Shown: piece after piece, positions 51,408 to 60,405 of the stretch
Layout: every line of letters begins with the position of its first letter
Numbering within the stretch: position 1 is the stretch's first letter
Assembly: GCA_049890035.1 (NCBI GenBank)
Contig: JBMHCG010000039.1
Span: forward strand, 124,001 to 188,000
Source: UBA11891 sp049890035
Lineage (GTDB): Bacteria > Bacteroidota > Bacteroidia > Flavobacteriales > Flavobacteriaceae
Direction of reading: 5' to 3'
Length of the DNA: 64,000 nt
The notes under the pieces: model-generated
The model's database searches: none
Told to the model about the DNA's origin: nothing
What the model saw: the letters and a program-made list of their open reading frames with translations, nothing else
Translations under genes and position numbers: made by a program

Positions 51408-53840
51408 TTATGCGGTTGTTTTTCGTTTACTAATCCACCAGCCACCAAGAATACTTCCTAAAAAAACAAAAAGACTGGCCCACCGGATGCTGGTTCCCAA
51501 GGCAATGACTGGTGGTCGGAACTCAAACAATACGTGATTGGCATCCGCAGGAAGCCAGAGACCCCGCAACAGATGATTGACCTTTACAATGGGTAAAACT
51601 TGATCCCCGGCTTTGGCCTGCCATCCATTTTTATAATAGCTTTCTGAAAAAACAACAAATTGATCTTTTTTGGCCGTGTACGCATACTTCAGTTTATTTG
51701 GTGCTTCGCTGCGCAGTGCAATATGAAAACTGCTATCGATTTCTTTTGGCATAGGATACTTATCGGGCCAATCGGATTGGGTAACCACGGCTTGCGTCCG
51801 AAGATCGATTGATTTTAAAAATTGTAGCGCAGTATCGGCATCTGATGCCAAGAGTAACGAATCTACAGGCCATGCGATACCGAATGCTTCGGGATTACGA
51901 AGTACTTGTTTGCTACCCGCTTCAGAATACAATACATATTTTACATTGAGCATATTCAAAATTGCTTCGGTGCGGTTTTCTATAAAGAAATCAAAAATCT
52001 CTTGCAAACGACGGGGTTTGGCTCCGTGATATCCTCCTATGGATCGATGGAAATAGGCTGATTGAGCACTATTCAGTTGTGTCTCGGAATCATAGACTCG
52101 AAAACGACTGCTATCGGCCAAAATGGTGCGATCCGCCTTGGAAGGGATGAATGTTTGATTCATGATACGAGGAGAAACAAATAAATCTCTATTTATATAA
52201 CGCGAAGAAATTTGCAACAAATCAAAACAAACCAAAAGCATGATAGCCACTATTCCAAGCTTCTGTGATAGTTTTCTAAGGACAATACCATACAAAACGC
52301 CTCCCGTTACTGCGACCAGAAGGGCACCACGAACCAAGTCATCCGTATAAATTTGCTTTCGAGCTGCTACGATTTCAGAAAATAAAGCTTCTCCGTAGGA
52401 TTGTTTGAAATAGCCATCGTAAGTGCCTTGAAAAGAAAGCATCCCCTGACACAACCAAAGAATAAGTATCATACCAAAAAACAACAGGACCGCTTGGAGC
52501 AAACGTTTCTTTTGAAGATCGGGAGTGCTTTTCCAAAAATGATCCAAACCCCAAACAGCCAAAATGGGGACACATAGTTCCAAAATCACTTGGGCGGAGG
52601 ATACTGCGCGAAATTTACTGTAGAACGGGACAACGTCAATTAGAAAATGTGTCAACCAGGGAATGTTTTTACCCCAGGATAATAAAAGGGATATGATGAT
52701 TCCCAGTAACAAACTGTTCCGAAAAGGGCCTTTCGTACTCAAAACGCCCAGTACGGAGAGAAAAACAAGGATGATACCTACATAGGCCGGTGCTTCTAAT
52801 ATGGGTTGATCTCCCCAATAAGTAGGCACAGCGGCAACAAATGAAGATGCTTGTGAAGGTGAAATTCCCCCCTGAATCAAATAACGATACAAGTCACTAT
52901 CCATACCAAGATCTTCCCTTGACCCCCCCCCTTGGATGCGTGGAAAGAGTAATGAAAAACTTTCAAATATTCCGTAACTATACTGCGTGATGTACTCATA
53001 ATCAAGTCCTCCGGTGCTTTCTTTGGGTGTGCCATCTACGTTTAATTTCAATTCAGAAGGTCCTCGGGTACTAAATTGCGTGTATTCGGACGTAGCCAGC
53101 AGTGGGGTTGCATTCAAACCCAATGCTAAAATGGAGGCACCGACAAAAATAGCCATTTGGGTAAAAAATGGAACCAGTTTTTTCTTTCTGTAAGCTGCCA
53201 CACCATAAACCAAACCCATGGCAAAGAGCAACCATAACAAATAATACGTCATTTGATAGTGATTGGCACGAATTTGCATCCCCAAAGCCAAAACACTTAA
53301 CACCCCTCCCCAAAGACGTTTGTTTTGTATCAACAAGACAAAACCGGCAAGCACCAAAGGGAAATATCCTATGGCCTCTGCTTTTGTATTGTGCCCGACT
53401 TGAAGAATGATCAGTAAATAGGTGGAAAACCCAAACGCCAAGGCCCCCAAGAAAGCCAACTCTTTTCTGATTTTTAAAACCGAAAACAAAACATACGCAG
53501 CCAGCAAATAGAGAAATAATAAATTGGCGGGACGTGGTAAAAACCGTGTCATATAATACAGCGGCTGGAGAAAATCTGCAGGATACTGTGCACCCAATTG
53601 AAAGGTAGGCATCCCAACAAAGGCGTTATCGATCCAGTACGTCTCCTCTCCATCATGATTGGAGCGACTTTCTTGAATTTGACGTCCCATACTTTTGTAT
53701 TGCTGGATATCCGATTGTAATAGTACTTTTCCTGATAGCAAGGGAGCATAGAAACCCAGTGCTATGATCGCCAGAGCAGCCAATAAGGCAAGGTGCGTTC
53801 CATATACTTTGATGGATGAATTATCAATCAACCTCTTCAT
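51408..53840 (-). CDS. YfhO-like polytopic membrane protein
   Basis: 810 residues from the ATG at 53840; a GTG five codons upstream is less likely. About a dozen membrane helices ('ALAALAIIALGFYAPLLSGKVLLQSDIQQYK', 'LLSWGKNIPWLTHFLIDVVPFYSKFRAVSSAQV') followed by a periplasmic C-terminal domain and a last helix. The YfhO family is GT-C-like and in Gram-positives helps glycosylate lipoteichoic acid. Here a role in transferring a sugar to an envelope polymer together with the flippase downstream is plausible. The start overlaps the DUF4834 gene by 17 bp. Confidence 0.85.
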   Translation of the reverse strand: MKRLIDNSSIKVYGTHLALLAALAIIALGFYAPLLSGKVLLQSDIQQYKSMGRQIQESRSNHDGEETYWIDNAFVGMPTFQLGAQYPADFLQPLYYMTRFLPRPANLLFLYLLAAYVLFSVLKIRKELAFLGALAFGFSTYLLIILQVGHNTKAEAIGYFPLVLAGFVLLIQNKRLWGGVLSVLALGMQIRANHYQMTYYLLWLLFAMGLVYGVAAYRKKKLVPFFTQMAIFVGASILALGLNATPLLATSEYTQFSTRGPSELKLNVDGTPKESTGGLDYEYITQYSYGIFESFSLLFPRIQGGGSREDLGMDSDLYRYLIQGGISPSQASSFVAAVPTYWGDQPILEAPAYVGIILVFLSVLGVLSTKGPFRNSLLLGIIISLLLSWGKNIPWLTHFLIDVVPFYSKFRAVSSAQVILELCVPILAVWGLDHFWKSTPDLQKKRLLQAVLLFFGMILILWLCQGMLSFQGTYDGYFKQSYGEALFSEIVAARKQIYTDDLVRGALLVAVTGGVLYGIVLRKLSQKLGIVAIMLLVCFDLLQISSRYINRDLFVSPRIMNQTFIPSKADRTILADSSRFRVYDSETQLNSAQSAYFHRSIGGYHGAKPRRLQEIFDFFIENRTEAILNMLNVKYVLYSEAGSKQVLRNPEAFGIAWPVDSLLLASDADTALQFLKSIDLRTQAVVTQSDWPDKYPMPKEIDSSFHIALRSEAPNKLKYAYTAKKDQFVVFSESYYKNGWQAKAGDQVLPIVKVNHLLRGLWLPADANHVLFEFRPPVIALGTSIRWASLFVFLGSILGGWWISKRKTTA

Positions 53841-54012
53841 AGTCAATGTATTCACCCATTGAATGGGTGTTGGGTCGTTCCTTGTGCATATTTGGAGGGG
53901 AGGTTTTTCGTTGTTGACGTTTCAAAATGTTGAAAAATGAACGGATGCCGCCCAGTACAATAACCCGGAACATATATATTCCGACAACAATAAAAAGAAT
54001 GAATTTTAACAC
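53824..54012 (-). CDS. DUF4834-like small membrane protein
   Basis: 62 residues if started at the GTG at 54012; longer non-ATG starts exist. One membrane helix ('LKFILFIVVGIYMFRVIVLGG'), a charged middle part and the tail 'GEYIDYEEVD', which is the hallmark of the flavobacterial DUF4834 family. Function unknown. It overlaps the YfhO-like gene and is probably translated with it. Confidence 0.7.
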   Translation of the reverse strand: MLKFILFIVVGIYMFRVIVLGGIRSFFNILKRQQRKTSPPNMHKERPNTHSMGEYIDYEEVD

Positions 54013-54129
54013 CTCTACTAACTTAATTTCAAAAATAAAGAAACTTCCCTTAAAGAGAGCTCTGTAAAAGTACAAATGCTTCCCTCCCCATTCATAAAAT
54101 CAGACTATATTGCAACAAAATCCAAATTC

Positions 54130-55176
54130 ATGAAACAACAGTGGATTTTTGTGCTGTTTGTTGTCTTTTTTTCTCACCTGTCTGCCCAATATACTGACCA
54201 GATTAATTCCAATAGACCAGGAATGTCAATTGGTGCCTTTGCTGTAGGAAAACGTGTTATTCAAATGGAAGCGGGTGCTGCTAAAAGACGCTACATGCAT
54301 CAAGGATACAACCAATCAACAATAGATGGTACCTTGGGGTTTTTATCCCTGCGGTGGGGATTTTTAAAGGAAGAATTGGAACTGACCTACGAAGGGGTCT
54401 TTCTTTGGGACAAGCTTCAAAACAAAACTGCTGGTGAAGCCATCCTTACGGAACGGAAAGGGTTTTTACAAAATTTTCTTGGAATCAAATACTTGGTTTT
54501 TGACCCTTTTAAACGTGAAGAAGAGCCGAACTTATACAGTTGGAAGGCTAACAACCGTTTTCGGCTGCGAGATATTCTTCCTGCCGTTTCATTGACCATG
54601 GGAGCCAATGTCATCCCAAAAAGTCTCAATCCCTATCCGTATGGAAATGTATTTGCTGACTTGTATCGCCCCTTTTTCTACCAAAATATTTATCAAAATA
54701 TTGATGATGAAAACCTGGTCAGTCTGCGAGGAACCCTTGCCACGCAATCACATTTTTTTGGTCGCTGGGTTTTTGTAACCAATTTCTCATACAATCGTTT
54801 GTTAACAAAATATCCTGAGATCAGTTACATTCTCACCCTAACGCATACGTTTCATCCGCTTTGGTCAGTTTATATTGAAAACCAAGGGATTCAGAGTGAG
54901 ATTTATACCGATACCATTTATCGTTTGGGGTTTGCCTACTTGTTGTTTGATGATGTACAATTGGAAGCCACCCTTGGGACAAACGCGAAGAATAGTCCCA
55001 ATATGATGTTTGTTAATGCTGGTGTATCCTATCGTTTGGACTTTCACAAAGCCTTTACCAGTGGGGCTGAACGGGAAGCCAAAGCAGAGAAAAAAGCAGC
55101 CAAAAAACAAAAAAAATCGTTGAAAAAAAGAGACAAACAAAATACCAGAAGAACAAAAAAGGCTCGAAGAAATTAA
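54130..55176 (+). CDS. Outer-membrane beta-barrel protein with a cationic tail
   Basis: 348 residues from the ATG at 54130. The signal peptide 'MKQQWIFVLFVVFFSHLSAQ' is cleaved after AQ. The mature protein begins 'YTDQINSNRPGMSIGAFAVGKRVIQMEAG', a pattern I associate with flavobacterial transporter-like barrels; strands with alternating aromatic residues follow. The last 35 residues are almost all Lys, Arg, Ala and Gln, giving a strongly basic tail beyond the barrel, which would lie in the periplasm. Function unknown. The next gene starts seven bases later. Confidence 0.78.
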   Translation: MKQQWIFVLFVVFFSHLSAQYTDQINSNRPGMSIGAFAVGKRVIQMEAGAAKRRYMHQGYNQSTIDGTLGFLSLRWGFLKEELELTYEGVFLWDKLQNKTAGEAILTERKGFLQNFLGIKYLVFDPFKREEEPNLYSWKANNRFRLRDILPAVSLTMGANVIPKSLNPYPYGNVFADLYRPFFYQNIYQNIDDENLVSLRGTLATQSHFFGRWVFVTNFSYNRLLTKYPEISYILTLTHTFHPLWSVYIENQGIQSEIYTDTIYRLGFAYLLFDDVQLEATLGTNAKNSPNMMFVNAGVSYRLDFHKAFTSGAEREAKAEKKAAKKQKKSLKKRDKQNTRRTKKARRN

Positions 55177-55183
55177 CAGCTGT

Positions 55184-56314
55184 ATGAGTAAAATTGAGAT
55201 TCGCGAGATAGATGGTAGGAATCGTCTGACAGCTTTTGTGCGTTTCCCCTTTCAATTGTATAAAGACAATCCGTATTGGGTTCCCCCAATTGTTAAGGAG
55301 GAGTTAGAAATGTTGGACAAAAAGGTTAATCCAGTTTTTCAAAACGCAACGGCCCATTACTTTTTGGCCTACAAAGGAAATAAAATTGTTGGACGTATCG
55401 CGGCCTTTATCAATTGGATTGAAATAGAAGAACTCAAAAAGAAAAAGGTCCGCTTTGGATGGTTTGATGTCATTGATGACGTTGAAGTCACACGCCTGCT
55501 CCTAGCAGCGGTGATTGAAGTCGGAAAAAAATATCAAATGGAAGCTATTGAAGGACCTATGGGGTTTTCTAATATGGATAAGGCTGGGTTGTTGACCAAA
55601 GGTTTTGAAGAACTCAATACCATGATTACATGGTACAATGCTCCCTACTATGCGCAACATTTCGAGCAATTGAATTATACAAAACAAGCGGAATGGGTTG
55701 AATATGAAATCAAAATATCCTCGTTTGACGATTCACCTGAAAAAGTAAAGCGCTTTTCCGAGCTGATTATTGATCGCTATCAACTATCGCTCTTACATTT
55801 TAAATCGCACAAAGAAATACTCCCCTATGTAGATCAAATGTTTGATTTACTTGGCAAGACCTATGATAAATTACAAACTTTTGTACCCATCCAGCCTTAT
55901 CAAATTGCTCATTACAAAGAACGCTATCTTCCTTTTATTCATCCTGATTACATCAAATGTATTTGTGACGCCCAAGGCGAACTGATCGCTTTTGCCATCA
56001 CCATGCCCTCATTTTCGAAAGCACTTAAGAGAGTAAATGGTAAATTATTCCCTTTTGGTTTTTTTCACATACTAAAAGCACGTTATTATAACAATCGAGC
56101 CTCTTTTTATTTAATTGGGGTGCGGCCCGATTATCAAAACAAAGGGATAACAGCAGTGATTTTTAATGAAATGCAAAAAACCTTTAATAAACACGGGGTT
56201 ACCCTTGTCGAAACCAACCCCGAATTGATTGAAAACAGTGCTATACAAAAGCTATGGCGCAACTATGAACACCGGCAACACAAAAGTCGCGTGACTTTTA
56301 CCAAGCCTATTTGA
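55184..56314 (+). CDS. GNAT-like acyltransferase family protein
   Basis: 376 residues. 'FVRFPFQLYKDNPYWVPPIVKEELEML', 'GRIAAFINWIE', 'EGPMGFSNMDKAGLLTKGFEELNTMITWYNAPYY' and, near the C-terminus, 'YLIGVRPDYQNKGITAVIFNEMQKTF', which resembles the acetyl-CoA-binding Q/RxxGxG/A loop of GNAT enzymes. Known only as a conserved family; the substrate is not known. Some databases give it unrelated names. Follows the barrel gene by seven bases and overlaps the convergent DUF4870 gene by eight. Confidence 0.8.
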   Translation: MSKIEIREIDGRNRLTAFVRFPFQLYKDNPYWVPPIVKEELEMLDKKVNPVFQNATAHYFLAYKGNKIVGRIAAFINWIEIEELKKKKVRFGWFDVIDDVEVTRLLLAAVIEVGKKYQMEAIEGPMGFSNMDKAGLLTKGFEELNTMITWYNAPYYAQHFEQLNYTKQAEWVEYEIKISSFDDSPEKVKRFSELIIDRYQLSLLHFKSHKEILPYVDQMFDLLGKTYDKLQTFVPIQPYQIAHYKERYLPFIHPDYIKCICDAQGELIAFAITMPSFSKALKRVNGKLFPFGFFHILKARYYNNRASFYLIGVRPDYQNKGITAVIFNEMQKTFNKHGVTLVETNPELIENSAIQKLWRNYEHRQHKSRVTFTKPI

Positions 56315-56645
56315 CAAAAGGAATGCTTAAAGGATAATAAGGAAGCTGTCCCGAAGAAGCACGGACGGCATTAATAATAGGATAAATCAAACAAAAGAGT
56401 CCTACGACAATCCACACAACAATCCCAAGACCCAATAACAAGAGTAATGGAAAAGCCAATATGGCGTAAAGGATCATGGATAATTGAAAATTTATGATTG
56501 CCTTTCCATGCTGATCAACTTCCAAAACCTCATCTTTTTTAAGGGACCAAAGTATCAAAGGAACTAATAAACCCCCAATGCCTGTGATTAAATCTATTAA
56601 TTGGGACAAATGCATCAGGACTAACAATTGCCTGTCTTCTTTCAT
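56307..56645 (-). CDS. DUF4870-family small membrane protein
   Basis: 112 residues with three membrane helices: 'LMHLSQLIDLITGIGGLLVPLILWSLKKDE', 'DQHGKAIINFQLSMILYAILAFPLLLLLGLGIVVWIVVGLF', 'YPIINAVRASSGQLPYYPLSIPFVK'. This is the Tic20/DUF4870 pattern. Function unknown. It lies between a convergent GNAT-like gene and the divergent mnmE. Confidence 0.85.
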   Translation of the reverse strand: MKEDRQLLVLMHLSQLIDLITGIGGLLVPLILWSLKKDEVLEVDQHGKAIINFQLSMILYAILAFPLLLLLGLGIVVWIVVGLFCLIYPIINAVRASSGQLPYYPLSIPFVK

Positions 56646-56689
56646 GTGCTAAATGTACACAATCCTTGGTATTGGCCTACAGAAAGGAT

Positions 56690-56697
56690 TATTTTTG
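56690..56697 (+). promoter_or_regulatory. TATTTTTG -7 element before mnmE
   Basis: Exact TAnnTTTG ending four bases before the ATG at 56702; a TTG lies 21 bases upstream, the expected -33 position. Confidence 0.6.
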
Positions 56698-56701
56698 TAC
56701 T

Positions 56702-58069
56702 ATGTATAGTACAGGAACCATCATTGCATTGTCTACTCCACAGGGAGCCGGAGCGATAGGTATACTGCGTTTGTCGGGTTCAACTGCTATCAGAATTGTC
56801 GGTTCCTTTTTCAAAGCCAAAAATGGACAGCCCCTAGAAAAAATAACTTCACACCAAAGTACACTTGGGGAAGTGGTCGATCAAGATCAAATTATAGACG
56901 AAGTATTGGTGACACCATATCTTGCACCGCGATCTTATACAGGAGAAACTGTGGTAGAGATTTCCTGTCATGGGTCGCCCTTTATTTTACAGCGAATCAT
57001 GGAACTGTGCATTGCAGGCGGTGCACACGCAGCCCAAGCAGGCGAATTCACCTTGCGTGCTTTTTTAAATCAAAAAATGGATTTGAGTCAAGCAGAAGCC
57101 GTTTCTGATCTAATTGCTTCCGAATCCGAAGCCGCCCATCGTTTGGCCATGCAGCAAATGCGTGGTGGCTATTCCAAAGAAATTCAAAATTTGCGACAGC
57201 GCTTATTGGATTTTGCCTCCCTGATCGCCCTGGAGCTTGATTTTTCAGAAGAAGATGTTGCATTTGCCGATCGAACCGCACTTTTGGAACTGCTTCACAC
57301 CCTAGAAAGCAAACTCAAAAAACTGGCCGATTCCTTTACCCAGGGGAGTGTCATCAAAAAAGGGATTCCAATTGCTATTGTGGGGAAGCCCAATGCCGGC
57401 AAATCATCCTTATTGAATGCCCTATTGAATGAAGACCGGGCTATTGTTTCCGATATTGCCGGTACCACTCGGGACAGTATAGAAGATAGCTTGACCATCG
57501 AGGGTTTCCATTTTCGGTTTATTGATACCGCTGGTCTGCGACAAACAGAAGATGTGATCGAAGCCATAGGAGTTGAAAAAGCGAAGGAAAAAATGGATGC
57601 AGCCAAGTGTGTTTTATATGTTTATGATGCTACAGAATCCCCATTTGATCTTACGCAAAGCTTGAATGAGCTTGAAACGCAAGGTCAAATTCTGGTCATT
57701 GCAAACAAAATTGATCTCCTAGAATCCCCCCCTGAGATCCAAACTCTGGACCACAATATTTCCTTGATCCCCCTTTCTACGAAACAACCCGAAACCATCG
57801 AATCACTAAAACGTGAACTGGTCAAACAATTACAAAATAATTTTTCCCCGGAGGAAGTCATCATCACCAATATGCGGCATTTCACTGCGATTCAAAAAAC
57901 CCTGGAATCGCTTATGGCTGTTAAAAAAGGAATTCAAGAAGAATTACCAACTGACCTTTTGAGTATTGATTTAAATACGGCTTTGGATGCGCTGGGTGAA
58001 ATCACAGGCACTGTAGATACGGACGAATTGTTAGGAAATATATTTTCTAAGTTCTGTATTGGGAAATAA
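56702..58069 (+). CDS. mnmE: tRNA modification GTPase MnmE (TrmE)
   Basis: 455 residues from the ATG at 56702; an upstream in-frame start would overlap the promoter. The N-terminal domain 'TIIALSTPQGAGAIGILRLSGSTA' binds folate; the G domain has 'IAIVGKPNAGKSSLLNALLNE', 'VSDIAGTTRDSIED', 'DTAGLRQTEDVIEAIGVEKA' and 'ANKIDL'; the C-terminus 'FSKFCIGK' carries the catalytic CIGK. With MnmG it modifies U34 of tRNAs. Its last 18 bases (TTC TGT ATT GGG AAA TAA) correspond to the attachment site used by SGI1-type islands. Confidence 0.97.
   Translation: MYSTGTIIALSTPQGAGAIGILRLSGSTAIRIVGSFFKAKNGQPLEKITSHQSTLGEVVDQDQIIDEVLVTPYLAPRSYTGETVVEISCHGSPFILQRIMELCIAGGAHAAQAGEFTLRAFLNQKMDLSQAEAVSDLIASESEAAHRLAMQQMRGGYSKEIQNLRQRLLDFASLIALELDFSEEDVAFADRTALLELLHTLESKLKKLADSFTQGSVIKKGIPIAIVGKPNAGKSSLLNALLNEDRAIVSDIAGTTRDSIEDSLTIEGFHFRFIDTAGLRQTEDVIEAIGVEKAKEKMDAAKCVLYVYDATESPFDLTQSLNELETQGQILVIANKIDLLESPPEIQTLDHNISLIPLSTKQPETIESLKRELVKQLQNNFSPEEVIITNMRHFTAIQKTLESLMAVKKGIQEELPTDLLSIDLNTALDALGEITGTVDTDELLGNIFSKFCIGK
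58052..58069 (+). other. Possible SGI1-type attachment site at the mnmE 3' end
   Basis: The codons for FCIGK-stop resemble the 18-bp attB of SGI1-like integrative elements (mnmE/trmE 3' end). Downstream DNA is AT-rich and gene-poor. A partial second match, TAAGTTCTGT followed by GAAATA, lies at 58260-58282. No integrase or full direct repeat is seen, and the similarity also follows from protein conservation, so the call is tentative. Confidence 0.3.
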
Positions 58070-58357
58070 TATTCACTTTAATTAGTATGGCATATGCTGT
58101 AAAACGCAGCAAATATGTCTCCTAAAGAGATACATCTATTTTAAATCAATGCTTTTCACTGTTATTAAATTGGCTGTAGATAGGGAAATCTAAAAACACT
58201 CCAAATAGACTTTAAACTTCAAAAATAACATCGCATTTAAACATGGGTTTATAGATACTTAAGTTCTGTCAGCTTGAAATATAAGCTCCATACATTATTG
58301 AGAAAATAGAATATTACAACGTATGGTTGATTATTCTATGATTGAAAAAACCTATTG
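58070..58357. other. AT-rich gap after mnmE
   Basis: About 290 bp without a gene. Its base composition is clearly more AT-rich than the genes before it. A weak 5-bp hairpin (AGCTT/AAGCT near 58271-58287) is present. No promoter match or terminator was convincing. Confidence 0.4.
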
Positions 58358-59056
58358 CTATTGGTTTAATTCCGTCTCAATTAAAGGTTTTAACTCATTA
58401 ATCTCTTTGATTGAATTTACGGTAAAAAACTGAAAAAGATTAATAAAGAAAATTTTTGTGTTTAGCTGATTTCTAATTTGTTTGTCCTGTTGAATTTTTT
58501 CTAAATTGTCAATACTAATGTAGAACTTTTTGTACGGTGAGTTTTTATTTTTGATACCCACAGAGTCAATTAAATGATTCTTCTCGATATAATCAGCAAA
58601 TTTCCAAAACATCATTTCATCTTGCTTTGATTGGTCTTTTAATACAGCATAATTCCATGAATAATACCGATTAAGTTCCTCAAAAAGACGCTTATTCTTT
58701 ACATATTCTATGGATCCTGTAGCTATCATTGATTTGTAATTGGTATCATTACCAACAAACCCAAAATAGCTCATCAATTCATTAAAAACTTCATTTGAGA
58801 TGTTTTCATTCGAAAGAATGGATTCCATGTTCTTCGTTCTTTTATCTAAACTCCTCGATAAAGCATCGAAAATGATTAGGTCTTGTTCAAAATCGGAAAG
58901 TACTCCAATTAAGCCTGCATTTTTTAATTCAATTCTATCTTTTTCGTTTAAAAGCTCTTGTATATAAAATGAAATTGATACAGAAAAAATAATAATCAAC
59001 ATTTCAAATAAATATTTGATTGCCAAAGCGTTGCTATTTTTTTTTACCCAAGACAT
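58358..59056 (-). CDS. DUF6090-like membrane protein
   Basis: 232 residues. Short N-terminal 'MSWVKKNSNALAIKYLFEMLIIIFSVSISFYIQELLNEKD' with one membrane helix, then a helical soluble domain ('LIGVLSDFEQDLIIFDALSRSLDKRTKNMESILSNE', 'NYKSMIATGSIEYVKNKRLFEELNRYYSWNYAV') and a hydrophobic stretch near the C-terminus. The layout resembles DUF6090, a Bacteroidota family of unknown function, but the match is by architecture only. It is AT-rich in composition and stands alone in the accessory region. Confidence 0.6.
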   Translation of the reverse strand: MSWVKKNSNALAIKYLFEMLIIIFSVSISFYIQELLNEKDRIELKNAGLIGVLSDFEQDLIIFDALSRSLDKRTKNMESILSNENISNEVFNELMSYFGFVGNDTNYKSMIATGSIEYVKNKRLFEELNRYYSWNYAVLKDQSKQDEMMFWKFADYIEKNHLIDSVGIKNKNSPYKKFYISIDNLEKIQQDKQIRNQLNTKIFFINLFQFFTVNSIKEINELKPLIETELNQ

Positions 59057-59105
59057 ATCTTAAAAGCTTTTCTAAAATTAAGCGATTTGTACTACTTAAG
59101 TGGTA

Positions 59106-59152
59106 ACACCCTTTTATAAAATCCCATTCTGTGTAGTACATTCCAAGGGTGT
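59106..59152. repeat. 8-bp inverted repeat
   Basis: ACACCCTT (59106-59113) and AAGGGTGT (59145-59152) are perfect inverses separated by 31 bases. They lie between the DUF6090-like gene start and a small membrane ORF. It could be a folded 5' region, an operator or chance. Confidence 0.3.
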
Positions 59153-59186
59153 CTCAAATAAGAAGAAGAAGTGATATAGGGGGACG

Positions 59187-59345
59187 CTATGCCCCCTTTT
59201 GTTCATTGTATAAGAAATATGCTTGTCCCATATGTCCTACAGCAGCAAAAGCATAGCCCAGTTTAATTTCATAAAATAGTTGTGCAATCCATCCACCAAC
59301 ACATATCAAAGAGAATACAAGAAACAAAGGATTTTTTTTCTTCAT
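59187..59345 (-). CDS. 52-residue membrane ORF
   Basis: ATG at 59345, TAG at 59189-59187. Reads MKKKNPLFLVFSLICVGGW..., with a membrane helix, a Gln-Leu-Phe-Tyr-Glu turn, a second hydrophobic segment ('LGYAFAAVGHMGQAYFLY') and a short NEQKGA tail. The positive-inside pattern (KKK at the N-terminus) and normal codon use support a real gene. No Shine-Dalgarno sequence. It ends within a GGGGG/CCCCC hairpin (59179-59196) that may act as a terminator. Family not recognised. Confidence 0.5.
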   Translation of the reverse strand: MKKKNPLFLVFSLICVGGWIAQLFYEIKLGYAFAAVGHMGQAYFLYNEQKGA

Positions 59346-59662
59346 AAGAATTAGTTTACAGTCAAACTAAAATACAAAATATGCCAATTACTAAAAAAAT
59401 AGCCCCAGCTTCGGGCAAAAAGTCAAAAAGAAGTAAGGCGAAGATGACCCTTACCTGTTGGCAATTTATATTTCAGATATTAAAAACGAATGAGACGAAA
59501 TTCCATATTAGCGCGACAGGCTATTGCCTGAAGAATTCATAAATACATGTTTGATGTTGGTTCCCTACTAAGTGAGCTATTGCCACATACAGCAATTTGA
59601 TATATCTATGGTATTCCGAGAAGAAGTCAAGGAGATTCTAAAGTATTTGATTCATGGAGAAT

Positions 59663-59692
59663 AAAAAAGCCGCCAGATGTAAAGTCCAGCGG
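59663..59692 (-). terminator. Predicted intrinsic terminator
   Basis: On the minus strand CCGCTGGA pairs with TCTGGCGG (two G-U pairs, 7-base loop) and is followed by CTTTTTTATT. It lies about 290 bp downstream of the broken reading frame at 59980-60405 and could have ended its transcript. Confidence 0.5.
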
Positions 59693-59699
59693 TTGAATT

Positions 59700-59979
59700 A
59701 AGATAACCCAGAGTGGGTCGTTGTGCATTATTAACATAAAATTAAATAAGTAAACTGGATATATTATTACTGCAAAATCACTGCTATGTTCGACAACCCG
59801 CTCATCAAAGATAGAAATATAAAAGAGGGATACTCTCACGAAAGCAATGATGAGAGTAAGACATATTTGAAAACGATACGTCCAAAGGAACAAACGCAAT
59901 CGATTGGATTGGTAATTAATGTACTATTTAGCAGGATATAAAAATTAAAAAAGAATTGTACTATTCTTCAACTGTAAAG
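59700..59979. other. Gene-free AT-rich stretch
   Basis: Nothing supported here except the upstream end of a spurious minus-strand frame (59627-59899) that has no family pattern and runs through the predicted terminator. Confidence 0.4.
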
Positions 59980-60405
59980 TTATTTAGCATCAATTAATCC
60001 TTTATTTTTTGAAAATAAACGCGCTTGCAATCCCAAGTATATCATATTGAAAAACTCAAAAAACCTTCTAGTGCAGCGGTGCAATGATTGATAAACATAT
60101 CATTGTATCCTTCAAGAAAATCTTTTTTGTTATTTCAGTAAAAACCATTAAAATGAAACAAAATTTAGCACCACTTAAATAATCGAATGTTTCATCTTTG
60201 AATTTTGTGTACTTATAATAGACAACTCTTTAAGGCACTTCCAAAAAGGTTCAAATAAGGGGATATAACTTCAGGATTGTTTAATTCAGGACACCTATTG
60301 TTTGGTCCAAAAAAAATTTACTCCATCCGATACAATATTAACTGTCAATGCAAAAGAAACTTGAAAAACAAGGACAAGTAAGGTTGTGAAAAGTAGTTTT
60401 TCCAT
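59980..60405 (-). pseudogene. Decayed secreted-protein gene broken at homopolymers
   Basis: From the ATG at 60405 the frame reads a signal peptide (MEKLLFTTLLVLVFQVSFAL) and then meets a TAG at 60295, 36 codons later. Shifting frame at the T8 run (about 60309-60316) continues with GPNNRCPELNNPEVISPYLNLFGSALK; further shifts near TTGTCTATTATAAG, at an A6 run and at a T6 run connect to 'YKYTKFKDETFDYLSGAKF', 'DFLEGYNDMFINHCTAALEGF' and 'FFNMIYLGLQARLFSKNKGLIDAK' ending in TAA at 59982. The pieces form one plausible secreted protein of about 140 residues. Family unknown. Assembly errors at homopolymers are an alternative. Confidence 0.45.

Noticed and set aside
59627..59899. 90-codon frame on the minus strand
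   Set aside because: No family pattern, runs through a predicted terminator hairpin, and composition does not look coding.
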